From JBBAEA01 sp041656175 (GTDB lineage: Bacteria > Myxococcota_A > Bradymonadia > UBA4248), in the NCBI GenBank assembly GCA_041656175.1, contig JBBAEA010000186.1, positions 1-5,483 on the forward strand: a stretch of DNA of 5,483 nucleotides, read 5' to 3'. The translations under genes were made by a program, and so were the position numbers. This document shows, piece by piece, positions 1 to 5,397 of this stretch. The notes under the pieces are model-generated. The model was not told where the DNA came from. It did not search any database and saw nothing but the letters and a program-made list of their open reading frames with translations. Within the stretch, counting starts at the first letter, position 1, and the number at the start of each line of letters is the position of its first letter.

Positions 1-375
1 GCAAATTGTTACAAAGCAAATTGTTACAAAGCAAATTGTTACAAAGCAAATTGTTACAAAGCAAATTGTTACAAAGCAAATTGTTACAAAGCAAATTGTT
101 ACAAAGCAAATTGTTACAAAGCAAATTGTTACAAAGCAAATTATTACAAAGCAAATTGTTACAAAGCAAATTGTTACAAAGCAAATTGTTATAAAGCAAA
201 TTGTTATAAAGCAAATTGTTATAAAGCAAATTGTTATAAAGCAAATTGTTATAAAGCAAATTGTTATAAAGCAAATTGTTATAAAGCAAATTGTTATAAA
301 GCAAACTATTACAAAGCAAATCATTACAAAGCAAATTATTACAAAGTAACTTGTTGCAAAGCAAATTGTTATAAT
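1..375. repeat. 15-bp tandem repeat array, 25 units, open at the left edge
   Basis: The unit is GCAAATTGTTACAAA, repeated head to tail with no spacers. Units 1-12 are canonical except unit 10, which has TTATTACAAA. Units 13-20 (181-300) all carry a single C-to-T change giving TTATAAA. Units 21-25 (301-375) are degenerate, as expected at the edge of an old array. The array probably continues beyond the window start. Each unit contains the imperfect palindrome TTGT-T-ACAA. Only 4 of 15 bases are G or C, unlike the genes to the right. The absence of spacers rules out a CRISPR array. Iterons or a partition site are possible, but no replication or partition gene is visible. The array may also be coding (see the partial CDS over the same span). 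Confidence 0.97.
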
Positions 376-402
376 GAAGACTACTGCTTAAGGATGCTCT
401 GA
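1..402 (+). CDS. possible 3' part of a pentapeptide-repeat-like protein (A-N-C-Y-K repeats)
   Basis: Read from base 1, the frame GCA AAT TGT TAC AAA gives Ala-Asn-Cys-Tyr-Lys. It stays open through all 25 units and the flank, stopping at TGA 400-402 with the tail NEDYCLRML. The start lies beyond the left edge, and no start codon falls in this frame inside the array. The C-to-T change in units 13-20 is synonymous here (TAC/TAT, Tyr). The degenerate units read ANYYK, ANHYK, ANYYK, VTCCK and ANCYN, with no stop. The frame shifted by one base stops in unit 24, and the third frame stops at unit 13. A-N-x-x-x matches the A(D/N)LXX layout of pentapeptide-repeat proteins, which fold as a right-handed beta-helix, but Cys or Tyr replaces the usual central Leu/Phe. 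A hairpin follows 18 bases after the stop. Caution: a 15-bp unit keeps any stop-free frame open automatically, so only the degenerate edge is a real test. Noncoding satellite DNA remains quite possible. Confidence 0.38.
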   Translation, partial: ANCYKANCYKANCYKANCYKANCYKANCYKANCYKANCYKANCYKANYYKANCYKANCYKANCYKANCYKANCYKANCYKANCYKANCYKANCYKANCYKANYYKANHYKANYYKVTCCKANCYNEDYCLRML

Positions 403-420
403 TTAATGCAAAAACAGTAG

Positions 421-441
421 GGGCAGCTTTCAAAGCTGCCC
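421..441 (+). terminator. GC-rich hairpin, possible terminator of the upstream reading frame
   Basis: GGGCAGCTTT at 421-430 pairs perfectly with AAAGCTGCCC at 432-441 around a single central base. In practice this makes a stem of about 7-8 bp with a small loop. An A-rich run lies just upstream (409-415). Downstream, TTGATTAAAA is only a weak U-tract. The hairpin starts 18 bases after the TGA at 402, where a terminator for that frame would sit. On the minus strand it is followed by CTACTGTTTTT, so it could also stop transcription coming from the right. Confidence 0.45.
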
Positions 442-738
442 TTGATTAAAACAACGAAAGTCAGGCGGTTTTTAATTAAAGTCAATAAAATCAATGATTT
501 ACATACAAAAACGGGTTCTAAGGGAGATAGCTCCAATGAATCAGAGTTTTCTTAACAATTTTGCAAATATTCAAAGTTTGTTTTTTTAAATATTACTGTC
601 CTCAACAATTACTATACACCTGTAAGTAAAAGCGAATTTGTATGACAACATGTAATAGCCGAATATTTCTTATATGCTGAATATTAATGATATGCAGTAG
701 CAATATAAAATGATTACAATGCTCGTGTTATATTAATA
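442..738. other. AT-rich intergenic stretch, no gene recognised
   Basis: The stretch is AT-rich with frequent stops in all frames, and no protein or RNA gene is recognisable. A 17-codon ATG frame at 536-589 has an AGGGAG nine bases upstream, but the small hairpin GGAG-ATAG-CTCC (523-534) would cover that site and the peptide resembles nothing I know. The T-run at 581-587 has no stem in front of it. The composition continues the AT-rich character of the 15-bp array. Confidence 0.6.
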
Positions 739-1063
739 GAGACCTTTGCACGGCTAGAAATAACGAATTTAATTTTACAAATTCGATACAGTTTTAAACA
801 AAATGAGACATTTTGTAGAGAAATATAAGCTAAAAATGCTAATAAAATAAGGCAGGGTGAAGATAGAATGACATTTTATTCGAAAAGTGCTTAAGAGAGT
901 GCTTTCTTAGTGCCACAGCCGTCCAGGCTGTGGCCGCTTCGCGCGCGGCCTCAGCCGCGACCAATCGCTGACATTCATGTCGCGATTGAAGGGGAGGGGG
1001 GTACGGGGGGAAACATCTTTTCTTTGGCACAAAGAAAAGGGTTTCCCCCCGTGCAAAGCTCTC
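739..1063. mobile_element. MITE-like element, 325 bp, with 15-bp terminal inverted repeats
   Basis: The left end GAGACCTTTGCACGG (739-753) matches the reverse complement of the right end CCGTGCAAAGCTCTC (1049-1063) at 14 of 15 positions. Both sides carry TTAATA in direct orientation (733-738 and 1064-1069), which is what a target-site duplication would look like. No transposase is encoded inside, so the element would be non-autonomous. The left half (739-890) is AT-rich, with two small perfect hairpins at 764-785 and 799-815. The right half (about 900-1063) is GC-rich and heavily palindromic. The element may therefore be composite, or one repeat inserted into another. From memory and unchecked, GAGACCTTTGCA-type ends occur in DDE insertion sequences of the IS4/IS5 kind. 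A 63-codon minus-strand frame inside (839-1030) looks incidental. Confidence 0.6.
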
Positions 1064-1067
1064 TTAA
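891..1067. repeat. inner inverted-repeat module TTAAGAGAG...CTCTCTTAA
   Basis: A perfect 9-bp inverted repeat (891-899 and 1059-1067) brackets the GC-rich right half of the MITE-like element. The inner left copy continues TGCTTTC, resembling the element end CTTTGC with a two-base gap. This suggests either a shorter element ending at 891 or a duplicated terminal repeat. Three further stems lie inside. CCACAGCC/GGCTGTGG spans 913-933 with a 5-base loop. GGCCGC/GCGGCC spans 932-950. At 962-988, CAATCGC/GCGATTG is extended by GACA/TGTC. The dense stems suggest a dispersed palindromic repeat with RNA- or DNA-level structure rather than a gene. Confidence 0.55.
1003..1052 (-). terminator. long stem-loop just downstream of the 698-residue protein gene
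   Basis: ACGGGGGGAAAC (1003-1014) pairs with GTTTCCCCCCGT (1041-1052). Inside it CTTTTCTTT (1017-1025) pairs with AAAGAAAAG (1031-1039) around the loop GGCAC. That gives about 21 base pairs with one small internal loop. The hairpin begins about 20 bases past the stop codon of the minus-strand gene, so its transcript would run straight into it. There is no U-tract after it on the minus strand, where the sequence becomes C-rich. It could therefore block or stabilise the 3' end rather than act as a classic intrinsic terminator. It is part of the MITE-like element, so the gene may have borrowed it. Confidence 0.4.
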
Positions 1068-1073
1068 TAGTTT

Positions 1074-3170
1074 TTAGTTCTCATCATTAAATCTAGCTTT
1101 ATCCAGCTGATCCAAAAATGCGATCGCTTGTTGAACGTCTTCTTTTTTTATTTTAATACCAAGTCGAATACGCGATCCATTAAGGCCGATATCGATGGTG
1201 TTATAAGCGGTTGCAAAGTACAAAACAAGACCAAGTATAAAGACGTATGCCGAAATAATGAGCATAACATTGGACTTTAGAACTGCAAAGGCTAGTAAAC
1301 TGCTCAAAATGGCAACGATAGTGAGTATGAGCCAAACTCGGGAGCGTAGTTTTCGCAGGGCAATCCACGAAATTTTGTTTAAATTATACGATTCATAAAG
1401 CCCAGATCGCGTATTGAGATTCCATAGGCGCAAGTTCGTAATTCCCAGCGTTTTAAAGCGTGCAATTTCGATTTCGTTAGAGGCAAGTCGCTCGTTGAGG
1501 TCAAAGACGCTAGAATAGCTTTGGCCTTTTTCGCGCTGTTGGGGAATAATCGCGGTGGGCTCTGCTCTAGAGGCAACTAACTCCTGAACCTTTTTGTTGA
1601 GTCGACTCGTGTTTTTCTCGCTCTCTGTGGGCGTGTGTTTGGGTAAATCGTCTCTAGATATAATCTGAACCGGCGAGTTATCGCTGTCATTGGTTGCGGG
1701 GATGTCGCTACTTTGGATCTCGCTAGCTAAAAATAGGTGTAATTCGTCCTGACTCTCAAAGAGGTTGCGCAGCTCTTTTCGACTGTGCGGCTGCATCGAA
1801 TCAGAGCTGTATTCTTCATCGATTTCAATGCTACTTTCGTTCTCCAAAGCTTCTTCCTGCGCTTGGGCAAAGCGCAACAGTTCGGAGCGGCTATGGACTC
1901 TCAGTTTTTCCGAGGGATTATCATCGTTAAAATCGAGTTCGAAGATGTCGAGTTCATCCAAATCTTGAGCCAACTTGACATTATTACTCTTGATTTGAGC
2001 AACGCTATGCGTTTTAAACCTATCAGAATGAGAATCCTCATCGTCATCGAAACTTAGAATAATCGACGCTTCTTTGGCGATTTTTTTGGAACTAATTCGT
2101 TTTGTGTTCTTTTTTTTGCCCAGTTTTTTGAACTCTTTTGTTTTGGAATAAACTGCCGCGAGGTCGCTAGTTCTCTGCTCTTCAAAATCGACGTTTGTGC
2201 CAATAACAATGGGAAAATCGTGGACATCTTCAGCTTTCTTTACGCGGTACTCACGCGTACTGACATTTTCAAGCTTGCTGGAAGCGGCAGTGGCGGCATT
2301 GGCGATCCAAGTCGAAAAGTCCTCGTTTTGTAAAAATGCATCCAATGAGTTTGGCGCGGCCTCACCGCTTGCCGACTCCAAAGGGCTCACCTCCGCATTC
2401 AGACTCGCCTGCTTTAACTGCGGCTTTAACGCTGCAGTTTCATCTTCGTCGGCAAAATCGAGCTTTAACTCTGGGAAATCCAATTTCTGCGCCGCCTGTT
2501 TAAAGTCCTTCGTCACAGCCTCAGGGACGGAATCGCGTTCCTCTTTAATGAGTTCATCAATATCGACGTCAAGCAGGGGTAGGGTAGTGCTCTGCGATTG
2601 GAGTGGCTTGGCTACTTCGATCGCCAAATCGTCCAAAATCTGCATTGCCTCCGCCTCTTCTTGCCTCCCTAAATCAAGCTCTAGCTTAATATCCTCGTGC
2701 GAAAGCTCCTGCACAGCTTCCAGCTCTACCAGCTCCGAGGGCAAAATCTTCGTCTGATCGCTGGGAGCACTATACTCCAGCCCGTCGCTAGAAAGCAGCT
2801 CACGCGGGCTTAAGAACTGTGGCTCTGCCTCATCAAAATCGACAGCCAGCGCCACGTCATCGTGATCCGTAGTTTCGAAAAAATGCGGCGCATAGTCAAC
2901 TGTAGTTTCAAGACTAGGCGGTGCTGCACTAGGCACATCACGCTTGCCCACCTTCGGCGGCACAGGAGGAGGCGCTTGTGGCGCATCGCCCGCCAAGCCC
3001 CAAATCCTACGCAAGATCGCGAATTGGTCTGCCGATTTCCACTCCCCATCCGGGAGTTGGCGCACCAACGACTTTTTCTTGAGCGTATCGACCGCGGCGA
3101 GTTGCACAAGTTGCTCGTCATCATCGATTTGCGCCACAAAATTCGCTGTTTTGACCAAATACTTCGGCAT
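1074..3170 (-). CDS. acidic, mostly disordered protein with C-terminal membrane hairpin, function unknown
   Basis: The 698-residue product is read from ATG at 3168-3170, with GGGAGA upstream and five bases between GGAG and the start; the stop is TAA at 1074-1076. Residues 1-59 look like a small folded domain ending in DGEW44 and IW57, reminiscent of GYF_2/DUF4339-type modules (weak). Residues 62-72 are Pro-rich. About 78-550 is a long Asp/Glu/Ser-rich region of low complexity, probably disordered, with a recurring HSRxEL-like motif at 388-509. Residues 612-631 and 635-653 are two hydrophobic helices separated by a very short turn and preceded by a basic stretch (RKLRSR). Both ends should therefore lie in the cytoplasm. 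The segments before and after the helices (ITNLRLWNL..., and GSRIRLGIKIKK followed by a last helix) resemble a bacterial PH-like fold split by a membrane hairpin, by analogy only. There is no enzyme motif. The gene is divergent from the lipoprotein gene, and the MITE-like element starts just past its stop. A scaffold or adaptor at the inner membrane is a guess. Confidence 0.88.
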   Translation of the reverse strand: MPKYLVKTANFVAQIDDDEQLVQLAAVDTLKKKSLVRQLPDGEWKSADQFAILRRIWGLAGDAPQAPPPVPPKVGKRDVPSAAPPSLETTVDYAPHFFETTDHDDVALAVDFDEAEPQFLSPRELLSSDGLEYSAPSDQTKILPSELVELEAVQELSHEDIKLELDLGRQEEAEAMQILDDLAIEVAKPLQSQSTTLPLLDVDIDELIKEERDSVPEAVTKDFKQAAQKLDFPELKLDFADEDETAALKPQLKQASLNAEVSPLESASGEAAPNSLDAFLQNEDFSTWIANAATAASSKLENVSTREYRVKKAEDVHDFPIVIGTNVDFEEQRTSDLAAVYSKTKEFKKLGKKKNTKRISSKKIAKEASIILSFDDDEDSHSDRFKTHSVAQIKSNNVKLAQDLDELDIFELDFNDDNPSEKLRVHSRSELLRFAQAQEEALENESSIEIDEEYSSDSMQPHSRKELRNLFESQDELHLFLASEIQSSDIPATNDSDNSPVQIISRDDLPKHTPTESEKNTSRLNKKVQELVASRAEPTAIIPQQREKGQSYSSVFDLNERLASNEIEIARFKTLGITNLRLWNLNTRSGLYESYNLNKISWIALRKLRSRVWLILTIVAILSSLLAFAVLKSNVMLIISAYVFILGLVLYFATAYNTIDIGLNGSRIRLGIKIKKEDVQQAIAFLDQLDKARFNDEN
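1644..2009 (-). repeat. degenerate ~36-42 residue repeats with HSRxEL motif inside the acidic protein
   Basis: Within the disordered region four copies follow one another: HSVAQI (residue 388), HSRSEL (426), HSRKEL (462) and ISRDDL (504), spaced 38, 36 and 42 residues. Each is preceded by an acidic, Ser-containing stretch such as FDDDEDS, DFNDDN or IDEEYSSD, and the first three are followed by a short Glu/Gln-rich helix-like segment. A looser copy, SPRELL, occurs nearer the N-terminus. The copies are diverged in sequence, so conservation of the motif alone suggests repeated short binding or modification sites. Confidence 0.5.
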
Positions 3171-3174
3171 TCAT

Positions 3175-3180
3175 TCTCCC
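3175..3180 (-). promoter_or_regulatory. ribosome binding site of the acidic membrane protein gene
   Basis: The minus strand reads GGGAGA, then ATGA, then the ATG start at 3170. The GGAG core is five bases from the start, which supports this start. An overlapping ATG (3174-3172) in another frame reads ATGAATGCC and is not the start of this protein. Confidence 0.7.
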
Positions 3181-3283
3181 AACCAAGCGCACGTACCCAA
3201 GCGCGCCTATTCCAAACAAGCTTATTCCTTAAATTGCCACAAATTGCAAATGCATAGAAGCGGTTATACGCTTTTGTGTTTTT

Positions 3284-3299
3284 GGGGGAAATATCCCCC
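3284..3299. other. short GC hairpin GGGGGA/TCCCCC
   Basis: GGGGGA (3284-3289) and TCCCCC (3294-3299) form a perfect 6-bp stem with loop AATA. The T-run lies before the stem on the plus strand and becomes an A-run after it on the minus strand. Neither orientation therefore makes an intrinsic terminator. It abuts the large palindrome, and its G-run could alternatively pair with CCCCC at 3420-3424. Confidence 0.5.
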
Positions 3300-3302
3300 T
3301 AC

Positions 3303-3417
3303 GCGCAAGCTTCCTTCGTTATTCGCTAAGTGTCGCTCACTTTTGCCTTGTATCGGCTACTCGCCGTTCCAAGGCAAAACTGGCTTCACTATGCGAATAC
3401 CTCAGGCGATCTTGCGC
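3303..3417. repeat. ~115-bp imperfect palindrome centred near 3360
   Basis: Four inverted-repeat blocks share one centre: GCGCAAG (3303-3309) with CTTGCGC (3411-3417); ATTCGCTAAGTG (3321-3332) with CACTATGCGAAT (3387-3398), 10 of 12 paired; TTTTGCCTTG (3341-3350) with CAAGGCAAAA (3370-3379), perfect; and CGGC (3354-3357) with GCCG (3363-3366) around a 5-base loop. TAC flanks both ends in direct orientation (3300-3302 and 3418-3420), compatible with a 3-bp target duplication, though three bases is weak evidence. The element could be a small palindromic mobile repeat, a structured RNA, or a cruciform control site between divergent promoters. Confidence 0.6.
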
Positions 3418-3486
3418 TACCCCCTTGAACAAAACTAAGCCCACAAAGCGCACCATGAACTGGCTATTGCAAGCAACACAATACAA

Positions 3487-3583
3487 GCGTATCCTAGCTA
3501 CCCACAGTGCGTCTTTTGTGTACAACGCGCTTCGTGCTCTCGTTGCTTTACGCATTGCCACAGCATACCCCAAAAGGATACGC
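3487..3583 (+). promoter_or_regulatory. possible leader pairing that covers the lipoprotein gene's ribosome binding site
   Basis: GCGTATCCT (3487-3495) is perfectly complementary over 9 bases to AGGATACGC (3575-3583), which contains the AGGA Shine-Dalgarno core just before the ATG at 3585. An inner stem, AGTGCGT/ACGCATT (3506-3512 with 3550-3556, one G-U pair), would bring the two arms together. If transcription starts upstream of 3487, the leader could hide the ribosome site. Whether it does is untested, and the transcription start is unknown. Confidence 0.3.
3574..3578 (+). promoter_or_regulatory. ribosome binding site deciding the lipoprotein start
   Basis: AAGGA lies six bases before the ATG at 3585. 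It favours that start over the upstream in-frame ATG at 3507, which would add 26 residues ahead of a perfectly good lipoprotein signal peptide. Confidence 0.7.
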
Positions 3584-3584
3584 C

Positions 3585-5270
3585 ATGAAAAAACTCATCT
3601 TCCTCAGTGTCGCCCTCCTCACGATCGCCTGCTCGCCGAAGCCCAAGGCAAGAAGCCCCGAGGTCGAACCCGCACAAGAAGTTGAAGCTGCAGACTGCCG
3701 AAAACACGCGGATTGCGGCTCAGGATTTTGCGATTCCGCCAAGGGCTTTGTTTGCTCGACGCGCTGCCAAAGCGACGGCGAGTGTCCGGATCACGACAAG
3801 CTCGAAGGCCAATATTGTCGAGGCGACGGGCGCTGTGCCCCCAAAGTCTTTGAAAGCGAGTGGAAAATCATCGAAAACACACGCGAGTTTATTTTACCCT
3901 ACACTGGCCAAGGTGCATGCGATTTCAAAGTGCTTTGGGGAGACGAAAAGCCGCAAGGCGATTGGTCAAAAGCCGTCACCGTTACTGACTGTAACGAAGT
4001 AGCGCAGCGCACACACCAATACGATGCAGCGGGGATATACCGCGTCAAAATACTGGGAAGCTATGAGGGCTTTGGTACTGTTCCTCAAAAACATGAAAAA
4101 ACTGGCTTCATATATTGTGAAACACCTACAAGCTATTTTACTGAGGTTCTCAGCTTTGGAGCGGTTGGGTTGGGAACATGCGCATTTGCCTATAGCTCGG
4201 TGAAGATATCGGCTCGCGATATTCCCGATGCAAGCAAACTACAGGATATGTCATTCATGTTTTTTGGAGCAGAATACTTTAATTTTGACATCGGCAACTG
4301 GGATACATCAAATGTTACCGACATGTCTTGGGCGTTTTACGGGGCAAGCGCCTTTAACCAAAACCTCGGCAACTGGAACACGTCTAAGGTTAGCGATATG
4401 AGTCGGATGTTTGGCGAGGCTTCATCCTTCAACCAAGACATCGGCAACTGGGATACTTCGAATGTTACCGATATGCGTTTGATGTTTTACGGGGCTTCCG
4501 CCTTTAACCAAGCCATTGGCAACTGGGATACCTCAAACGTTAGCAATATGAGTTGGATGTTTGCTCAAGCAGAATCCTTTAACCAAAACATCGGCAACTG
4601 GAACACATCAAAGGTTACGGACATGTCTTGGGCGTTTTACGGGGCAAGCGCCTTTAACCAAAACATCGGTAAATGGAATACCGCAAATGTTACCAACATG
4701 ATGGGGATGTTTATTGGGGCAACATCCTTCAATCAAGACGTCGGCAATTGGGATACGGCAAAGGTCACCAGTATGAGTAGAATGTTTAACGATGCATCAT
4801 CTTTTAACCAAGACATCGGTAAATGGGATACCTCGAAAGTTACGGACATGAGTTGGATGTTTGGCGAGGCTTCATCCTTCAACCAAGACATCGGCAACTG
4901 GGATACTTCGAATGTTACCGATATGCGTGAAATGTTTGAGGGTGCAACATCTTTCAACCAAGACCTCGGCAACTGGAACACGTCGAAGGTTAGCGATATG
5001 AGTTTGATGTTTTACGGGGCTTCCGCCTTTAACCAAGACATCGGCAACTGGAACACGTCTAAGGTTAGCGATATGAGTCGGATGTTTGGCGAGGCTTCAT
5101 CCTTCAACCAAGACATCGGCAACTGGGATACTTCGAATGTTACCGATATGCGTGAAATGTTTGAGGGTGCAACGGCATTCAAGCATAGCACGAAGAAGTG
5201 GAACAAAGGCAGGATTAAAAAAGGCTGCGACATCGAGGACGAAATGGGTGGAGAACTTGATTGTAAATAG
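3585..5270 (+). CDS. BspA-family (DUF285) repeat lipoprotein with Cys-rich N-terminal module
   Basis: The 561-residue product starts MKKLIFLSVALLTIAC, a type II signal peptide with lipobox LTIA-C16. Ser at +2 predicts sorting to the outer membrane. Residues 38-84 hold eight cysteines (38, 44, 49, 57, 61, 67, 78, 84) in a compact DCxxxxDCxxxxC-type module, probably disulfide-bonded. Residues about 93-185 resemble a PKD/Ig-like segment (LWGDEKPQGDW, then HQYDAAGIYRVKI). Residues 213-537 are 13 tandem 25-residue repeats of the DUF285/BspA leucine-rich-repeat-like type, with NW(D/N)TS(N/K)V(T/S)DM, MF and FNQDIG. The tail 538-561 is basic then acidic, with Cys548 and Cys560. BspA-type proteins in other bacteria act in surface adhesion and protein binding; that role here is inferred. 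The start at 3585 is chosen for its signal peptide and AAGGA site. The gene is divergent from the acidic membrane protein gene, with an IS30-type element about 40 bp downstream. Repeat number may vary between strains because several units are near-identical. Confidence 0.93.
   Translation: MKKLIFLSVALLTIACSPKPKARSPEVEPAQEVEAADCRKHADCGSGFCDSAKGFVCSTRCQSDGECPDHDKLEGQYCRGDGRCAPKVFESEWKIIENTREFILPYTGQGACDFKVLWGDEKPQGDWSKAVTVTDCNEVAQRTHQYDAAGIYRVKILGSYEGFGTVPQKHEKTGFIYCETPTSYFTEVLSFGAVGLGTCAFAYSSVKISARDIPDASKLQDMSFMFFGAEYFNFDIGNWDTSNVTDMSWAFYGASAFNQNLGNWNTSKVSDMSRMFGEASSFNQDIGNWDTSNVTDMRLMFYGASAFNQAIGNWDTSNVSNMSWMFAQAESFNQNIGNWNTSKVTDMSWAFYGASAFNQNIGKWNTANVTNMMGMFIGATSFNQDVGNWDTAKVTSMSRMFNDASSFNQDIGKWDTSKVTDMSWMFGEASSFNQDIGNWDTSNVTDMREMFEGATSFNQDLGNWNTSKVSDMSLMFYGASAFNQDIGNWNTSKVSDMSRMFGEASSFNQDIGNWDTSNVTDMREMFEGATAFKHSTKKWNKGRIKKGCDIEDEMGGELDCK
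4221..5195 (+). repeat. 13 tandem 75-bp coding repeats (DUF285 units)
   Basis: Units start every 75 bp from 4221. The first is diverged (IPDAS...), and units 2-13 start at 4296 with the N/K-W motif. Each unit is a whole number of codons, so gain or loss keeps the frame. Stretches of 113 identical bases (4366-4478 and 5041-5153) and 94 identical bases (4855-4948 and 5080-5173) show recent duplication or gene conversion. The last unit ends in a diverged KHSTK, capping the array. Confidence 0.95.
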
Positions 5271-5387
5271 AAAGCCACTGTTTTGCCTTTTTTTTGCGGG
5301 GGGTTCTCGGTAGATCTTCATTACGAGTGCAACAGGGGACTGCACGAACTTTCTGTTGTATGATTGTTTTGCAAAAGACTCATACTC

Positions 5388-5394
5388 AGGAGGG
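5388..5394 (+). promoter_or_regulatory. ribosome binding site of the IS30-type transposase
   Basis: AGGAGGG lies three bases before the ATG at 5398, a strong but closely spaced Shine-Dalgarno that fixes the start. Confidence 0.7.
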
Positions 5395-5397
5395 TTC

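Larger units (their letters stand above)
3171..3584. other. divergent intergenic region between the two main genes
   Basis: These 414 bp must hold the promoters of both flanking genes. No frame here looks like a real protein, and the overlapping short frames are incidental. Visible structure includes a direct repeat AAATTGC at 3231 and 3241, a small hairpin AAGCG/CGCTT at 3258-3273, and the GGGGGA/TCCCCC hairpin at 3284-3299. There is also a large palindrome at 3303-3417 and a possible leader pairing at 3487-3583. No clear sigma70 promoter stands out on either strand. Confidence 0.7.

Noticed and set aside
6..194. 62-residue LLQSK repeat frame in the 15-bp array
   Set aside because: It starts at a TTG inside a repeat and stops as soon as the C-to-T variant appears, with no ribosome site. 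The competing frame from base 1 survives the whole array.
1..375. CRISPR array
   Set aside because: Units are contiguous with no spacers, and 15 bp is too short for CRISPR repeats.
536..589. 17-codon peptide MNQSFLNNF...
   Set aside because: Very short, with the possible ribosome site inside a small hairpin and no known relative.
839..1030. 63-residue minus-strand frame (MPKKRCFPPYPPP...)
   Set aside because: It runs through the hairpins of the MITE-like element, has no ribosome site I can see, and its composition follows the palindromes.
2197..2757. 186-residue plus-strand frame
   Set aside because: Antisense to the acidic protein gene; Ser-rich composition is the expected shadow of its Asp/Glu-rich codons.
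3467..3495. TTGCAA-17-TATCCT as a sigma70 promoter for the lipoprotein gene
   Set aside because: Only 4 of 6 bases match in each box, and it overlaps the proposed pairing arm. Equally weak matches occur elsewhere in the region.
3337..3573. 78-residue minus-strand frame in the intergenic region
   Set aside because: It lies over the palindrome and leader, with no ribosome site or recognisable domain.
5271..5303. intrinsic terminator of the lipoprotein gene at the T8 run
   Set aside because: I find no stem immediately before the T-run at 5288-5295.
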